A stretch of DNA of 59,934 nucleotides from an uncultured Bacteroidales bacterium (GTDB lineage Bacteria > Bacteroidota > Bacteroidia > Bacteroidales > Muribaculaceae), in contig CACWID010000015.1 of assembly GCA_902760865.1 (NCBI GenBank), positions 1 through 59,934 of the forward strand. The letters run 5' to 3'. How positions within the stretch are numbered: the first letter of the stretch is position 1; each line of letters opens with the position of its first letter. Shown piece by piece: positions 17,319 to 25,594 of this stretch. The translations under genes were made by a program, and so were the position numbers. The notes beneath the pieces are model-generated. The model ran no database searches, had not been told where the DNA came from, and saw nothing but the letters and a program-made list of their open reading frames with translations.

Positions 17319-18911
17319 ATGGCAACCTCAAAAAATAAGAGCGTCAACCGCATGTCGCCGCGAGAGAAGATGATTAACCTCATGTACATCGTCTTGACGG
17401 CCATGCTTGCCCTGAACGTGTCGAGCGACGTGCTCAACGGTTTCAGTCAGGTGCAGGACGGCTTGACTCGCTCCAACCGCACCATCATGGCGCGTAACCA
17501 GGCCCTCTATGCCCAACTCCAGGCCTTCAACGAGAAGAACCCTGAGAAGGGCAAGGTGTGGCTTGACAAGGCGACCAATGTGGTGGGTGAAACCGATAAA
17601 CTTTACAACTATATAGACTCGCTCAAGCTCTTGATCGTCAAGACTGCCGATGGTGAGGATGGCGATGTCAACAACATCCGCAGCCGCGACAACACCGAGG
17701 CGGCCAGCATCGTCATGTTGCCTCCCAAGGAGACGGGACGGCCCGGAAATGGCAAGATCCTGAGAACACGCATCGACCAGTATCGTCAGTTCGTGACTTC
17801 TTTCCTTGATGATCCCGAGAAGCGCAAGAACCTGGAAGCAGCCCTCTCGACAGTGCCTCCCAAGGCCCGTGGTGAGGAGATGAGCAAGAAGAACTGGGAA
17901 GAGACTATGTTTGATAACATGCCCTGTATCGCTGCCATCACGCTGCTTACCAAGCTGCAGAATGATGTGCGGTATGCCGAGGGTGAGGTCCTCAACCAGA
18001 TGTTGACCAACATCGACCTGGGTGACCTGCGCGTGAACCTGGTCAACGCCTTCGTCGTGCCCGACTCGCGCATCGTCATGCGCGGCACCAAGTACAGTGC
18101 ACAGATCGTGCTCGCCGCCATCGATACCACTCAGCGCCCCGTCGTCTATGTCAACGGCAGCCGCCTGGGCAACAATACGGGCCTCTATGAGGTGGGTGCC
18201 GGAAAGGCCGGCAAGTATGAGTACTCGGGTTGGATCGAGGTGCTGGGCCGCGACGGCTCGGTGACCAAGCGTGACTTCAAGTCGAGCTACACCGTCATCG
18301 ACCCGCTGGCAACCATCAGCGCCACGATGATGAACGTGCTCTATGCCGGTATCAACAACCCCATCAGCATCGCTGTGCCCGGTGTGCCTCAGGGCAGCAT
18401 CAGCGCCACGATGACCAACGGATCGCTCACCAAGAGCGGTGACGGGTGGATTGCCCATCCCACCAAGGTGGGTGCCGAGTGTGTCATCACCGTCACTGCC
18501 GAGATGGACGGCCAGCGCACCAACGTGGGCAGCACCACCTTCCGCGTGCGCAAACTGCCCGACCCGTCGCCCTTCATCACCTATAAGGACGCCAACGGCC
18601 AGACCATGCGCTACAAGGGCGGTAAGGCATTCCCCAAGAATCAGATTCTGGCAGCCTCCGGCCTGGATGCCGCCATCGATGACGATATTCTGAACATTGA
18701 TTTCAAGGTCGTCTCCTTCGAGTGTCTGTTTACCGATGCCATGGGTGACTTCCACCCCGAGGCCAGCAACGGCTCGCAGTTCTCCGAGCGCCAGAAGGAG
18801 CGCATCCGTCGCCTCCAGCACGGCAAGCGATTCTTCATCAGGGGCGTCAAGGCTACCGGTCCTGACGGCATTACCCGCGAGATTTCGACCATGGAGGTCA
18901 TCATCAACTAA
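17319..18911 (+). CDS. gldM: GldM/PorM, periplasm-spanning T9SS motor shaft
   Basis: 530 residues. One membrane helix at about 18-36 (MINLMYIVLTAMLALNVSS) follows the SPREKM start seen across GldM/PorM proteins. The remainder is periplasmic and should form the four domains that reach to the GldKN ring. The fit in length and the neighbours gldL and gldN make the call secure. Confidence 0.96.
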   Translation: MATSKNKSVNRMSPREKMINLMYIVLTAMLALNVSSDVLNGFSQVQDGLTRSNRTIMARNQALYAQLQAFNEKNPEKGKVWLDKATNVVGETDKLYNYIDSLKLLIVKTADGEDGDVNNIRSRDNTEAASIVMLPPKETGRPGNGKILRTRIDQYRQFVTSFLDDPEKRKNLEAALSTVPPKARGEEMSKKNWEETMFDNMPCIAAITLLTKLQNDVRYAEGEVLNQMLTNIDLGDLRVNLVNAFVVPDSRIVMRGTKYSAQIVLAAIDTTQRPVVYVNGSRLGNNTGLYEVGAGKAGKYEYSGWIEVLGRDGSVTKRDFKSSYTVIDPLATISATMMNVLYAGINNPISIAVPGVPQGSISATMTNGSLTKSGDGWIAHPTKVGAECVITVTAEMDGQRTNVGSTTFRVRKLPDPSPFITYKDANGQTMRYKGGKAFPKNQILAASGLDAAIDDDILNIDFKVVSFECLFTDAMGDFHPEASNGSQFSERQKERIRRLQHGKRFFIRGVKATGPDGITREISTMEVIIN

Positions 18912-18943
18912 CAAGAAACCAACACAACGTCAATAACAAGAAT

Positions 18944-20113
18944 ATGAAAAGTCTTAGATTGATTATCGCACTGCTGCTCCTTGGAACCGTCATCGGCAGT
19001 AACGCCCAAGTGACGAGGAGAACGGGCAATGATCCCCGCAAGAAGGACAAGAACTCCGGTCCCGTCATCACCGACAGGCAGCAGTCCTTCTATGAGGTCA
19101 GGGAGCCCAGCGATGCCGACCTGCAGTGGATGAAGGTCATCTACCGCGAGGTGGACCTCACGAAGGGTAAAAACGCGGCCCTGTACTATCCCGAGATGCC
19201 CAACGAGGATGGCGAGAACCTGTATTTCATCATCATGCGCATGCTGGCCAAGAATCAGATTTCGGCCTATGAGTATGAGGACGAGATATTCAACGATGAG
19301 CACAAGGTGGACCTCGGTGAGGTGTTCTACAACCATGGCATCGACTATACCGAGGCCAAAGGCAGCACTGAGAAAAACCGCATCTATGAGTTTGAGGACG
19401 CCGACATCCGTGCCAACCAGTGCCTGAGCTACTATATCATCGAGAAGTGGGAGTTTGACACCCGCAGCAACCAGATGAAGGCCCGTGTCGAGGCGCTGTG
19501 TCCCGTGCTGCACCAGCAGGACGACTGGAGCGGCGAGACCGGTAAGTACCCCCTCTTCTGGGTGAAGCTCAACGACATCCGCCCCTATATGGCGCAGCAG
19601 TATGTGTTCACCGACGATGACAACAACCTGGCACGTTACAGCCTTGACGACTTCTTCAAGCTGAACATGTACACCGGTGACATCTACAAGACCAAGAACC
19701 TGCGCAACATGGCTCTCAAGCAGATGTACCCCGACAACCCCGAGGCCTACAAGCACGCCCAGGACAGCATCGAGCAGCGCCTGCGCAGCTTCAACCAGGA
19801 CCTGTGGGTTCCCTCGCTCGAAGTGCTCCAGGCCCGTGCCGAGGCTGAGGAAAAAGCCCGTGCCGAGGCCGAGGGTGAACTCGAGGAAGGTGAAGAAGGT
19901 GCTGAGCAGGTCGAGGGCGAAGCCGGTGCCGAAGAGGAGAAGACCGTGACGCGCACCACCAAGCGTGGCAGCAAGTCGAAGGACACCAAGAAGTCCTCTA
20001 CAAGCAAGTCCAAATCCAAGACCAAGAAGGCCAAGATCAAGGAGCGCAAGCCCAAGACTTCGACCCAATCGGTCAACACTGGTGTGCGCTCAGTGCGCAA
20101 CCGCAAGAAATAA
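18944..20113 (+). CDS. gldN: GldN/PorN T9SS ring protein with a charged C-terminal tail
   Basis: 389 residues with a signal peptide (MKSLRLIIALLLLGTVIGSNAQ). The body (to about 290) is the GldN domain, e.g. WMKVIYREVDLTKGKNAALYYPE. GldN pairs with GldK in the periplasmic ring. From about 297 to the end there is an unusual tail: an acidic block (297-332, Glu/Ala rich) followed by a Lys/Ser/Thr-rich block (337-389). I do not know this tail as a standard part of GldN. Last gene of the cluster; a strong terminator follows. Confidence 0.95.
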   Translation: MKSLRLIIALLLLGTVIGSNAQVTRRTGNDPRKKDKNSGPVITDRQQSFYEVREPSDADLQWMKVIYREVDLTKGKNAALYYPEMPNEDGENLYFIIMRMLAKNQISAYEYEDEIFNDEHKVDLGEVFYNHGIDYTEAKGSTEKNRIYEFEDADIRANQCLSYYIIEKWEFDTRSNQMKARVEALCPVLHQQDDWSGETGKYPLFWVKLNDIRPYMAQQYVFTDDDNNLARYSLDDFFKLNMYTGDIYKTKNLRNMALKQMYPDNPEAYKHAQDSIEQRLRSFNQDLWVPSLEVLQARAEAEEKARAEAEGELEEGEEGAEQVEGEAGAEEEKTVTRTTKRGSKSKDTKKSSTSKSKSKTKKAKIKERKPKTSTQSVNTGVRSVRNRKK

Positions 20114-20164
20114 ACAAGAAGAGAGAAGAGTTTTTTGTTTCATAAAGCAAGTTAGTAGTAGAAT

Positions 20165-20207
20165 CATTGCGCGGGGACTTAACTGTTTCCCGTGCAATGT
20201 TTTTTTT
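20165..20207 (+). terminator. terminator of the porT-gldN cluster
   Basis: CATTGCGCGGG (20165-20175) pairs with CCCGTGCAATG (20189-20199), followed by eight T (20200-20207). Confidence 0.9.
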
Positions 20208-20236
20208 AACAGGTGAGAAAATTATTTCAGAAAACC

Positions 20237-20268
20237 CTTGCCAGTTGTGGAAAGAATATGTAACTTTG
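20237..20268 (+). promoter_or_regulatory. promoter CTTG-N20-TAACTTTG for rpsU
   Basis: CTTG at 20237-20240 and TAACTTTG at 20261-20268. The transcript should begin near 20275, giving rpsU a leader of about 190 nt. Confidence 0.75.
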
Positions 20269-20283
20269 CGGCGCTAAAAATCG

Positions 20284-20463
20284 AAAGGAGGTTGGTTAAC
20301 CTGACTTAAGAAATTGATTATCAGTACATATCATCCCGATAAGACATCGCTTGGCCCGTGGCTCGCCAGCGATGTGTCATCCATGTAGAGCCGCAAACAA
20401 CCGGAGAAATTCCAAACAATTTACAAACAAACATAACATTAAAATCAAAAAAACAAACTCATT
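20284..20463 (+). promoter_or_regulatory. structured rpsU leader
   Basis: The 350-bp gap 20114-20463 holds the gldN terminator, the rpsU promoter and this leader. It contains a full Shine-Dalgarno-like AAAGGAGGT (20284-20292), about 170 nt from the rpsU start, partly inside a small hairpin AGGTT-ggtt-AACCT (20289-20302). A second hairpin pairs ACATCGC (20344-20350) with GCGATGT (20369-20375), with TGGC/GCCA inside. The second arm contains an ATG (20372) that opens a 31-codon reading frame whose TGA (20465-20467) overlaps the rpsU ATG. The layout suggests autoregulation, which is inference. Confidence 0.55.
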
Positions 20464-20655
20464 ATGATTATTGTTCCCGTAAAGGAAGGCGACAACATCG
20501 AACGCGCCCTCAAGAAATTCAAGCGTAAAACCGAGAAGACCGGTGTCATCAAGGAACTGCGTACCCGTCAGGCATTCCAGAAGCCCTCGATCATCAACCG
20601 TCGTAAGATGATGAAGGCCGAGTATGTTCAGCAGCTCCGCAACCGCGAGGAGTAA
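20464..20655 (+). CDS. rpsU: 30S ribosomal protein bS21
   Basis: 63 residues, MIIVPVKEGDNIERALKKFKRK, typical of bS21: short, very basic, with the helical RALKKFKRK opening. In Bacteroidetes bS21 takes part in hiding the anti-Shine-Dalgarno end of 16S rRNA, so its level may govern the use of mRNAs with such sequences. No Shine-Dalgarno sequence lies just before the ATG. A clear terminator follows. Confidence 0.97.
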   Translation: MIIVPVKEGDNIERALKKFKRKTEKTGVIKELRTRQAFQKPSIINRRKMMKAEYVQQLRNREE

Positions 20656-20676
20656 TACGCTCGACAACTCATACAG

Positions 20677-20716
20677 GACAGGAATCGGCAAAAATGCCGG
20701 TTCCTGTCATTTTTTT
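20677..20716 (+). terminator. terminator of rpsU
   Basis: GACAGGAA (20677-20684) pairs with TTCCTGTC (20701-20708) and CGGC with GCCG inside; a run of T follows to 20716. Confidence 0.93.
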
Positions 20717-20725
20717 GGCCTAAAA

Positions 20726-20757
20726 TTTGCAGTTGACAAAAATAGTTGCTAACTTTA
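20726..20757 (+). promoter_or_regulatory. promoter TTTG-N20-TAACTTTA for xerC-hpf
   Basis: TTTG at 20726-20729 and TAACTTTA at 20750-20757; the -7 box deviates only in its last base. Confidence 0.7.
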
Positions 20758-20821
20758 GCACCGCAAAACTAGCCCTGTTGTCCGGCCGGACATCGTGCGC
20801 CAGTGATGCACCAGAAGACAG

Positions 20822-21727
20822 ATGCCTATGAACACTACAGTAGATCGCTTCCTGCAATACTTGCGCCTCGAGCGCAACCTGTCGCCGAGGACGGTGGACC
20901 GCTATCGCCGCGACCTGCAGCAGTGGATAGGGCACGAGACGCGCGGCAAGGCCGACATCGACCTGGCGTCTGTCACTTCCAACGACATCCGCGAGTGGCT
21001 CATCGAGCGCGCGTCGTGCGGCGACAAGCCCGCCACGCTGCGCGTGCGCCTGCAGGCCCTGCGGGCACTGTACCGCTACCTGCTGCGCATCGGCCTCGTT
21101 GATGTCAATCCCGCCGCCCTGGTTGAACTGGCCAAGCTGCCCAAGCCGCTGCCCACGATGGTGCGCGAGACGACCGTCAATGCCATCCTCGACGCCGACA
21201 TCGACAGCGATGACTTCACCCAGGTGCGCGACCGCCTCATCGTGATGCTGTTCTACGAGACGGGCATCCGCCTGAGCGAGCTCATCGGCCTGCAGGATAC
21301 CGCCGTCGATACCGCCAAGCGCGAGCTCAAGGTGCACGGCAAGCGCGACAAGGACCGCATCGTCCCCTTCGGGGCCGAGCTGCAGTCCTGCATCGAGCAT
21401 TACCGGACGCTGCGCGCCGGCGTGCGCCCCGTGTGCGACAACCTGCTGGTCACTGACAAGGGACGCCCCCTGTACCCCTCGCTCGTGTACCACGTCGTCC
21501 ACGGCGGCCTCGCTGCTGCGGGCGGTACCGGCAAACTCAGTCCGCACGTGCTGAGGCACACCTTTGCCAGCGTCATGCTCAACAACGGTGCCGAGCTCAA
21601 CAGCGTCAAGGAGCTGCTGGGGCACGAGAGCCTCGCGGCTACACAAGTCTACACGCATGTAACTTTGAGTGAATTACAACATAATTATGAACTCGCCCAT
21701 CCCCGGGCACTTAAAAAAGGAGGTTAA
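20822..21727 (+). CDS. xerC: XerC/XerD-type tyrosine recombinase
   Basis: 301 residues, with the two-domain design of Xer proteins: a core-binding N-terminus and a catalytic C-terminus carrying R150 (ETGIRLSEL), K174, H242-x-x-R245 (SPHVLRHTF), H268 (LLGHES) and the nucleophile Y277 (TQVYTHV). It probably resolves chromosome dimers at dif. The setting between rpsU and hpf, with normal composition and no element ends, argues for a housekeeping Xer rather than an integrase. An ATG at 20828 is an alternative start. The last codons (KKGG) form the ribosome-binding site of hpf. Confidence 0.9.
   Translation: MPMNTTVDRFLQYLRLERNLSPRTVDRYRRDLQQWIGHETRGKADIDLASVTSNDIREWLIERASCGDKPATLRVRLQALRALYRYLLRIGLVDVNPAALVELAKLPKPLPTMVRETTVNAILDADIDSDDFTQVRDRLIVMLFYETGIRLSELIGLQDTAVDTAKRELKVHGKRDKDRIVPFGAELQSCIEHYRTLRAGVRPVCDNLLVTDKGRPLYPSLVYHVVHGGLAAAGGTGKLSPHVLRHTFASVMLNNGAELNSVKELLGHESLAATQVYTHVTLSELQHNYELAHPRALKKGG
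21717..21724 (+). promoter_or_regulatory. strong Shine-Dalgarno sequence of hpf
   Basis: AAGGAGGT, preceded by a run of A, lies 4 nt before the hpf ATG and inside the last codons of xerC. It is the only full Shine-Dalgarno sequence placed at a start codon that I found in this window. Confidence 0.85.
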
Positions 21728-21728
21728 T

Positions 21729-22022
21729 ATGGATATTAAGATTAATGCCATCCACTTCGAAGCAACTGAAAGACTGAACGATTTCATCAATAAGAAGGTG
21801 GATAAGTTAGGAAAGTACAACGAGGAGATCAGCAATGCAGAGGTCATCCTCAAGGTCGTGAAACCTGAGACAGCCATGAACAAGGAAGCATCGGTGCGAC
21901 TGAACGTGCCGCGCAGTGAGGATTTGTTTGCCAACAAGGTGGCCGACACCTTTGAGGAAGCTATAGACAATTGCGTTGATGCCCTCAAGCGTCAGCTTGA
22001 GAAGGGACGCCGCGACAGATGA
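21729..22022 (+). CDS. hpf: short-form ribosome hibernation promoting factor (HPF/RaiA family)
   Basis: 97 residues, MDIKINAIHFEATERLNDFINKK, with the conserved VRLNVPRSEDLFANKVADTFEEAIDNCVDALKRQL half that fits the S30AE/HPF domain; there is no long-HPF dimerisation domain. HPF binds the 30S decoding region in starved or resting cells. It starts 1 bp after the xerC stop. A reading frame open further upstream (from 21669) overlaps xerC and is not needed. Confidence 0.95.
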   Translation: MDIKINAIHFEATERLNDFINKKVDKLGKYNEEISNAEVILKVVKPETAMNKEASVRLNVPRSEDLFANKVADTFEEAIDNCVDALKRQLEKGRRDR

Positions 22023-22064
22023 GCCCCAGCCAGGGGTGTTTGATCCCCTATTGAGAACGAACAA

Positions 22065-22101
22065 CGCCCCGGCCCTCACTCCATGGGCTGGGGCGATTTT
22101 T
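22065..22101 (+). terminator. terminator of xerC-hpf
   Basis: CGCCCCGGCCC (22065-22075) pairs with GGGCTGGGGCG (22085-22095), followed by five T (22097-22101). Confidence 0.88.
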
Positions 22102-22264
22102 CGGCCCCTCTTATATATATTAATGAATAATGCGCGCGTGAGGGGCATCGGCAGGGCCAAAAAAACGACAAATGGTTATTTCGCACAATCGCTTGATACA
22201 TATGACGTTACGCGATACTGTTAACAACTTCGGCAATTTTTTTTGAAAAAAAAGTGCGAAAAAG

Positions 22265-22295
22265 TTTGTCAGTTTCAAAAATGGCAGTAACTTTG
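22265..22295 (+). promoter_or_regulatory. promoter TTTG-N19-TAACTTTG for the tRNA-tuf operon
   Basis: TTTG at 22265-22268 and TAACTTTG at 22288-22295 are a full consensus match. It lies 46 bp before the first tRNA. The 318-bp gap 22023-22341 holds this, the hpf terminator and no gene that I can support. Confidence 0.9.
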
Positions 22296-22341
22296 CACCC
22301 GCAATCGAGAACGCCCCGTATCTCATTGCACAGCGTTAGAT

Positions 22342-22415
22342 GCCTCTTTAGCTCAGTTGGCCAGAGCACGTGATTTGTAATCTCGGGGTCGTTGGTTCGA
22401 ATCCGACAAGAGGCT
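22342..22415 (+). tRNA. tRNA-Thr (TGT)
   Basis: Full cloverleaf with acceptor stem GCCTCTT/AAGAGGC, anticodon TGT in the loop TTTGTAA and T-loop GGTTCGAATCC. The anticodon stem has a T-T mismatch in its middle pair. No CCA is encoded. Confidence 0.96.
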
Positions 22416-22433
22416 CAAAGAACATAACACAAT

Positions 22434-22516
22434 GGGTAGATTCCAGAGTGGCCAAATGGGGCAGACTGTAAATCTGCTGCGTCATCGCTTCGGTGGTTCG
22501 AATCCATCTCTACCCA
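22434..22516 (+). tRNA. tRNA-Tyr (GTA)
   Basis: Acceptor stem GGGTAGA/TCTACCC, anticodon GTA in CAGACTGTAAATCTG, and a long variable arm, as in a class II tRNA of 83 nt. Confidence 0.97.
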
Positions 22517-22524
22517 CATGTTTT

Positions 22525-22597
22525 GCGGAAGTAGCTCAGTTGATAGAGCATCAGCCTTCCAAGCTGAGGGCCGCGGGTTTGAGCCCCGTCTTCCGCT
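22525..22597 (+). tRNA. tRNA-Gly (TCC)
   Basis: Acceptor stem GCGGAAG/CTTCCGC, anticodon TCC in CAGCCTTCCAAGCTG and a GC-rich T arm. Confidence 0.97.
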
Positions 22598-22616
22598 CAA
22601 GAAACAAACGAATATT

Positions 22617-22691
<75 letters not shown>

Positions 22692-22701
22692 AGATGTAAA
22701 A

Positions 22702-22752
22702 CGCTTCGCCTCTCACTGATTGCGGGTTATGTTATCAATAGGGGGTGAAGTG
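22702..22752 (+). promoter_or_regulatory. hairpin in the tuf leader
   Basis: GCTTCGCCTCT (22703-22713) can pair with GGGGGTGAAGT (22741-22751) with several G-T pairs, between the last tRNA and tuf. It may be a processing site or a leader structure; only the pairing is seen. Confidence 0.4.
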
Positions 22753-22813
22753 ATTTACGCAATAAGGTAGACTAAAAATATTATCATTCAATTTTCAATA
22801 ACAACTATTCATT

Positions 22814-24013
22814 ATGGCAAAAGAGCATTTTGAAAGAACAAAACCGCATGTTAACATCGGTACTATTGGTCACGTTGACCACGGTAAAACTACCCTGACC
22901 GCTGCCATCACCACCGTACTGGCAAAGGACGGTGATATCGCCGGCGACAGCGTTCGTTCGTTTGACTCGATCGACAACGCCCCCGAGGAGAAGGAGCGCG
23001 GTATTACTATCAACACCGCTCACGTTGAGTATGAAACCAAGAATCGTCACTATGCTCACGTTGACTGCCCGGGCCACGCTGACTATGTAAAGAACATGGT
23101 TACTGGTGCCGCTCAGATGGACGGTGCTATCGTAGTTGTTGCTGCTACCGACGGTGTTATGCCGCAGACCCGCGAGCACATCCTGCTCGCCCGTCAGGTG
23201 AACGTTCCCCGTCTGGTTATCTTCTTGAACAAGTGTGACTCTCCCGATGTTGACGAGGAGATGATCGAGCTCGTTGAGATGGACGTTCGTGACCTGTTGA
23301 GCGAGTATGAGTTCGACGGTGAGAACACCCCCATCATCAGGGGTTCGGCACTGGGTGCCCTCCAGGGTGATCCCAAGTGGGAAGACACCGTTCGCGAGCT
23401 GATGAATGCCGTTGACGAGTGGATCCCCCTGCCCCCGCGCGATCGTGACAAGCCCTTCCTGATGCCCATCGAGGACGTCTTCTCAATCACTGGCCGTGGC
23501 ACCGTTGCTACTGGTCGTATCGAGACTGGTGTCGTTAAGGTGAGCGACGAGGTTCAGATCATGGGTCTGGGTGCCGAGATGAAGTCGGTAGTTACCGGCG
23601 TTGAGATGTTCCGCAAGATCCTCGATGAGGGTGAAGCTGGTGACAACGTTGGTCTGCTGCTCCGCGGTATTGACTATAAGACCATCAAGCGTGGTATGGT
23701 AATCTGCCACCCGGGTGTTATCAAGCCCCACGATCACTTCAAGGCTTCGATCTACGTCCTGAAGAAGGAAGAGGGCGGTCGTCACACTCCGTTCCACAAC
23801 CACTATCGTCCCCAGTTCTACATCCGCACCCTGGATGTAACCGGTGAGATTATGCTCCCCGCTGGTGTCGAGATGGTAATGCCTGGTGACAACGTCGAGA
23901 TCGACGTCAAGCTGATCACCCCGGTTGCTTGCAGCGAAGGTCTGCGTTTCGCTATCCGCGAGGGTGGCCGCACCGTAGGTTCGGGTCAGATCACTGGCAT
24001 CATCGAGGACTAA
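22814..24013 (+). CDS. tuf: elongation factor Tu
   Basis: 399 residues with the EF-Tu signatures [14 protein letters not shown] (P-loop), RGITI (switch 1), [12 protein letters not shown] and NKCD, and domains II-III to the end ([16 protein letters not shown]). It delivers aminoacyl-tRNA to the ribosome. It follows four tRNA genes, probably on one transcript, and is followed by a terminator-like hairpin and tRNA-Trp. No Shine-Dalgarno sequence; the leader before the ATG is A/T rich. Confidence 0.99.
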   Translation: MAKEHFERTKPHVNIGTIGHVDHGKTTLTAAITTVLAKDGDIAGDSVRSFDSIDNAPEEKERGITINTAHVEYETKNRHYAHVDCPGHADYVKNMVTGAAQMDGAIVVVAATDGVMPQTREHILLARQVNVPRLVIFLNKCDSPDVDEEMIELVEMDVRDLLSEYEFDGENTPIIRGSALGALQGDPKWEDTVRELMNAVDEWIPLPPRDRDKPFLMPIEDVFSITGRGTVATGRIETGVVKVSDEVQIMGLGAEMKSVVTGVEMFRKILDEGEAGDNVGLLLRGIDYKTIKRGMVICHPGVIKPHDHFKASIYVLKKEEGGRHTPFHNHYRPQFYIRTLDVTGEIMLPAGVEMVMPGDNVEIDVKLITPVACSEGLRFAIREGGRTVGSGQITGIIED

Positions 24014-24070
24014 TCCTGGATTAGCCTCAACCGCCAAGCGCCGTCATGGATGGTGATTGGCAAAGGTACA

Positions 24071-24105
24071 AAGGGGTCTGGCTACAAGCCAGCCGGACCC
24101 CTTTA
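24071..24105 (+). terminator. hairpin after tuf
   Basis: AAGGGGTCTGGCT pairs with AGCCGGACCCCTT (one G-T pair) around a short loop, followed by a few bases and then tRNA-Trp. The T-run is short, so partial read-through into trnW-secE-nusG is plausible. Confidence 0.75.
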
Positions 24106-24109
24106 ACAT

Positions 24110-24182
24110 ACGGGAATAGCTCAGTTGGTAGAGCGACGGTCTCCAAAACCGTAGGTCGTGAGTTCGAGCCTTACTTCCCGTG
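24110..24182 (+). tRNA. tRNA-Trp (CCA)
   Basis: Acceptor stem ACGGGAA/TTCCCGT, anticodon CCA in GACGGTCTCCAAAACCGT, T arm GTGAGTTCGAGCCTTAC. It sits in the usual place between tuf and secE. Confidence 0.97.
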
Positions 24183-24206
24183 CAAAAAAAATAGACAAAT
24201 AAACAA

Positions 24207-24413
24207 ATGAAGAAGTTTTTTAATAACAGGCTTACGGATATCAAGGAATCTTATAACGAGCTCGTTCATAAGGTTTCTTGGCCTACTAAGAGTGAACTGG
24301 CCAGCAGTACCATCGTTGTCATGGTTGCTTCCATCATTGCAGCGCTGGTCATCTGGGTAATCGACCTCTGCATCAACGAACTGATGCACCTCGTTTACGG
24401 CGTGGCTGCCTGA
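24207..24413 (+). CDS. secE: preprotein translocase subunit SecE
   Basis: 68 residues: a short amphipathic N-terminal part (SYNELVHKVSWPTKSELASS, the conserved SecE segment) and one membrane helix (about 34-55). It is the short single-span form of SecE, which holds SecY in the translocon. First protein of the secE-nusG-rplKAJL-rpoBC run. Confidence 0.97.
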   Translation: MKKFFNNRLTDIKESYNELVHKVSWPTKSELASSTIVVMVASIIAALVIWVIDLCINELMHLVYGVAA

Positions 24414-24504
24414 TAAGGCGCCAGAGCCGACAGCGCACTCTTGCGTGCGGTCGTTTCAAGTCACAACAATCGTTTAACAAACTGTCACTGCACTAGTCAT
24501 AACT

Positions 24505-25062
24505 ATGTCTCAAGGTAAGCAACACCAGTGGTACATCCTGCGTACCATCTCGGGCAAGGAGATGAAGGTCAAGGAGATGATCGAGGGTTACAGGAAGAAT
24601 GATCCTGTGTATGCCGAGAACATCTCGCAGATTCTGGTCCCCACCGAGAAGGTCTACACCACGCGTGCCGGGAAGAAGGTCCTCAAGGAGAAGGTCATGT
24701 TCTCGGGCTACGTGTTCGTCAAGCTGGCGCTTACTGCTGACATTGAGGTGACGCTGCAGGACACGACCAACGTCGTCAACTTTGTGCGCTCCCGTGAGGG
24801 AGAGCGTCGCCCTGAGCCGGTGCCTGAGCACCAGATTCAGACGATGCTCGGCCAGGCGGAGGTGCGCGAGATGGAGGCGGCCGACTCGGTGAGCGACTAT
24901 GTCGTTGGCGAGTCTGTGAAGGTGAACTTCGGCCCCTTCAGCGGCTTTATCGGTGAGATCAAGGAGATCAACCGTGAGAAGCGTGAGCTGACGGTGATGG
25001 TGAAGGTGTTCGGACGCGAGACGCCGCTCAAGTTGGATAATTCGCAAGTCGAACGCGAGTGA
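24505..25062 (+). CDS. nusG: transcription termination/antitermination protein NusG
   Basis: 185 residues with the N-terminal NGN domain (QWYILRTISGKEMKVKEMIEGY) and the C-terminal KOW motif (VNFGPFSGFIGEIKEINREK). NusG binds RNA polymerase and couples it to Rho or the ribosome. No extra domain as in some Bacteroidetes paralogues, so this is the housekeeping copy. Confidence 0.98.
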   Translation: MSQGKQHQWYILRTISGKEMKVKEMIEGYRKNDPVYAENISQILVPTEKVYTTRAGKKVLKEKVMFSGYVFVKLALTADIEVTLQDTTNVVNFVRSREGERRPEPVPEHQIQTMLGQAEVREMEAADSVSDYVVGESVKVNFGPFSGFIGEIKEINREKRELTVMVKVFGRETPLKLDNSQVERE

Positions 25063-25136
25063 TGACGGGATGATGTTACGCTTCCTGTGTCACACTTGCT
25101 AAGTTTTTTATCAACAGATAAATTTTAATTTGTACA

Positions 25137-25580
25137 ATGGCTAAAGAAGTTGCTGGACAGATCAAATTGCAGATTAAAGGCGGGGCTGCAAACCCCTCGC
25201 CCCCTGTAGGCCCTGCTCTGGGTTCTAAGGGTATCAACATCATGGATTTTTGCAAGCAATTCAATGCCCGCACCCAGGCTAAGGCTGGCAAGGTGTTGCC
25301 CGTAGTGATCTCTTACTACGCCGACAAGAGTTTTGACTTCGTTGTCAAGACTTCTCCCGTGCCCGTACAGTTGCTCGAGGCCGCTAAGGTCAAGAGTGGT
25401 TCCGGTGAGCCCAACCGCAAGAAGGTGGCTTCCGTGACCTGGGACCAGGTGAAGGAAATTGCTGAGGACAAAATGCCGGATTTGAACTGTTTTACATTAG
25501 CCTCGGCTATGCGTATGGTGGCCGGAACAGCAAGAAGTATGGGTATCACTGTAAAGGGTCAATTCCCTGAGAACGTTTAA
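25137..25580 (+). CDS. rplK: 50S ribosomal protein uL11
   Basis: 147 residues. [30 protein letters not shown] is the conserved uL11 N-terminus; the C-terminal RNA-binding domain ends [17 protein letters not shown]. uL11 forms the stalk base of the 50S subunit with 23S rRNA. Confidence 0.99.
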   Translation: MAKEVAGQIKLQIKGGAANPSPPVGPALGSKGINIMDFCKQFNARTQAKAGKVLPVVISYYADKSFDFVVKTSPVPVQLLEAAKVKSGSGEPNRKKVASVTWDQVKEIAEDKMPDLNCFTLASAMRMVAGTARSMGITVKGQFPENV

Positions 25581-25594
25581 AAACTTTATTGATT

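Noticed and set aside
20372-20467. Real small protein gene before rpsU
   Set aside because: The 31-codon frame has no ribosome-binding site and biased A-rich codons from the leader; kept only as a possible regulatory frame.
20822-21727. Integrase of a mobile element
   Set aside because: The gene sits in a conserved housekeeping order with normal composition and no attachment sites or other mobile genes.
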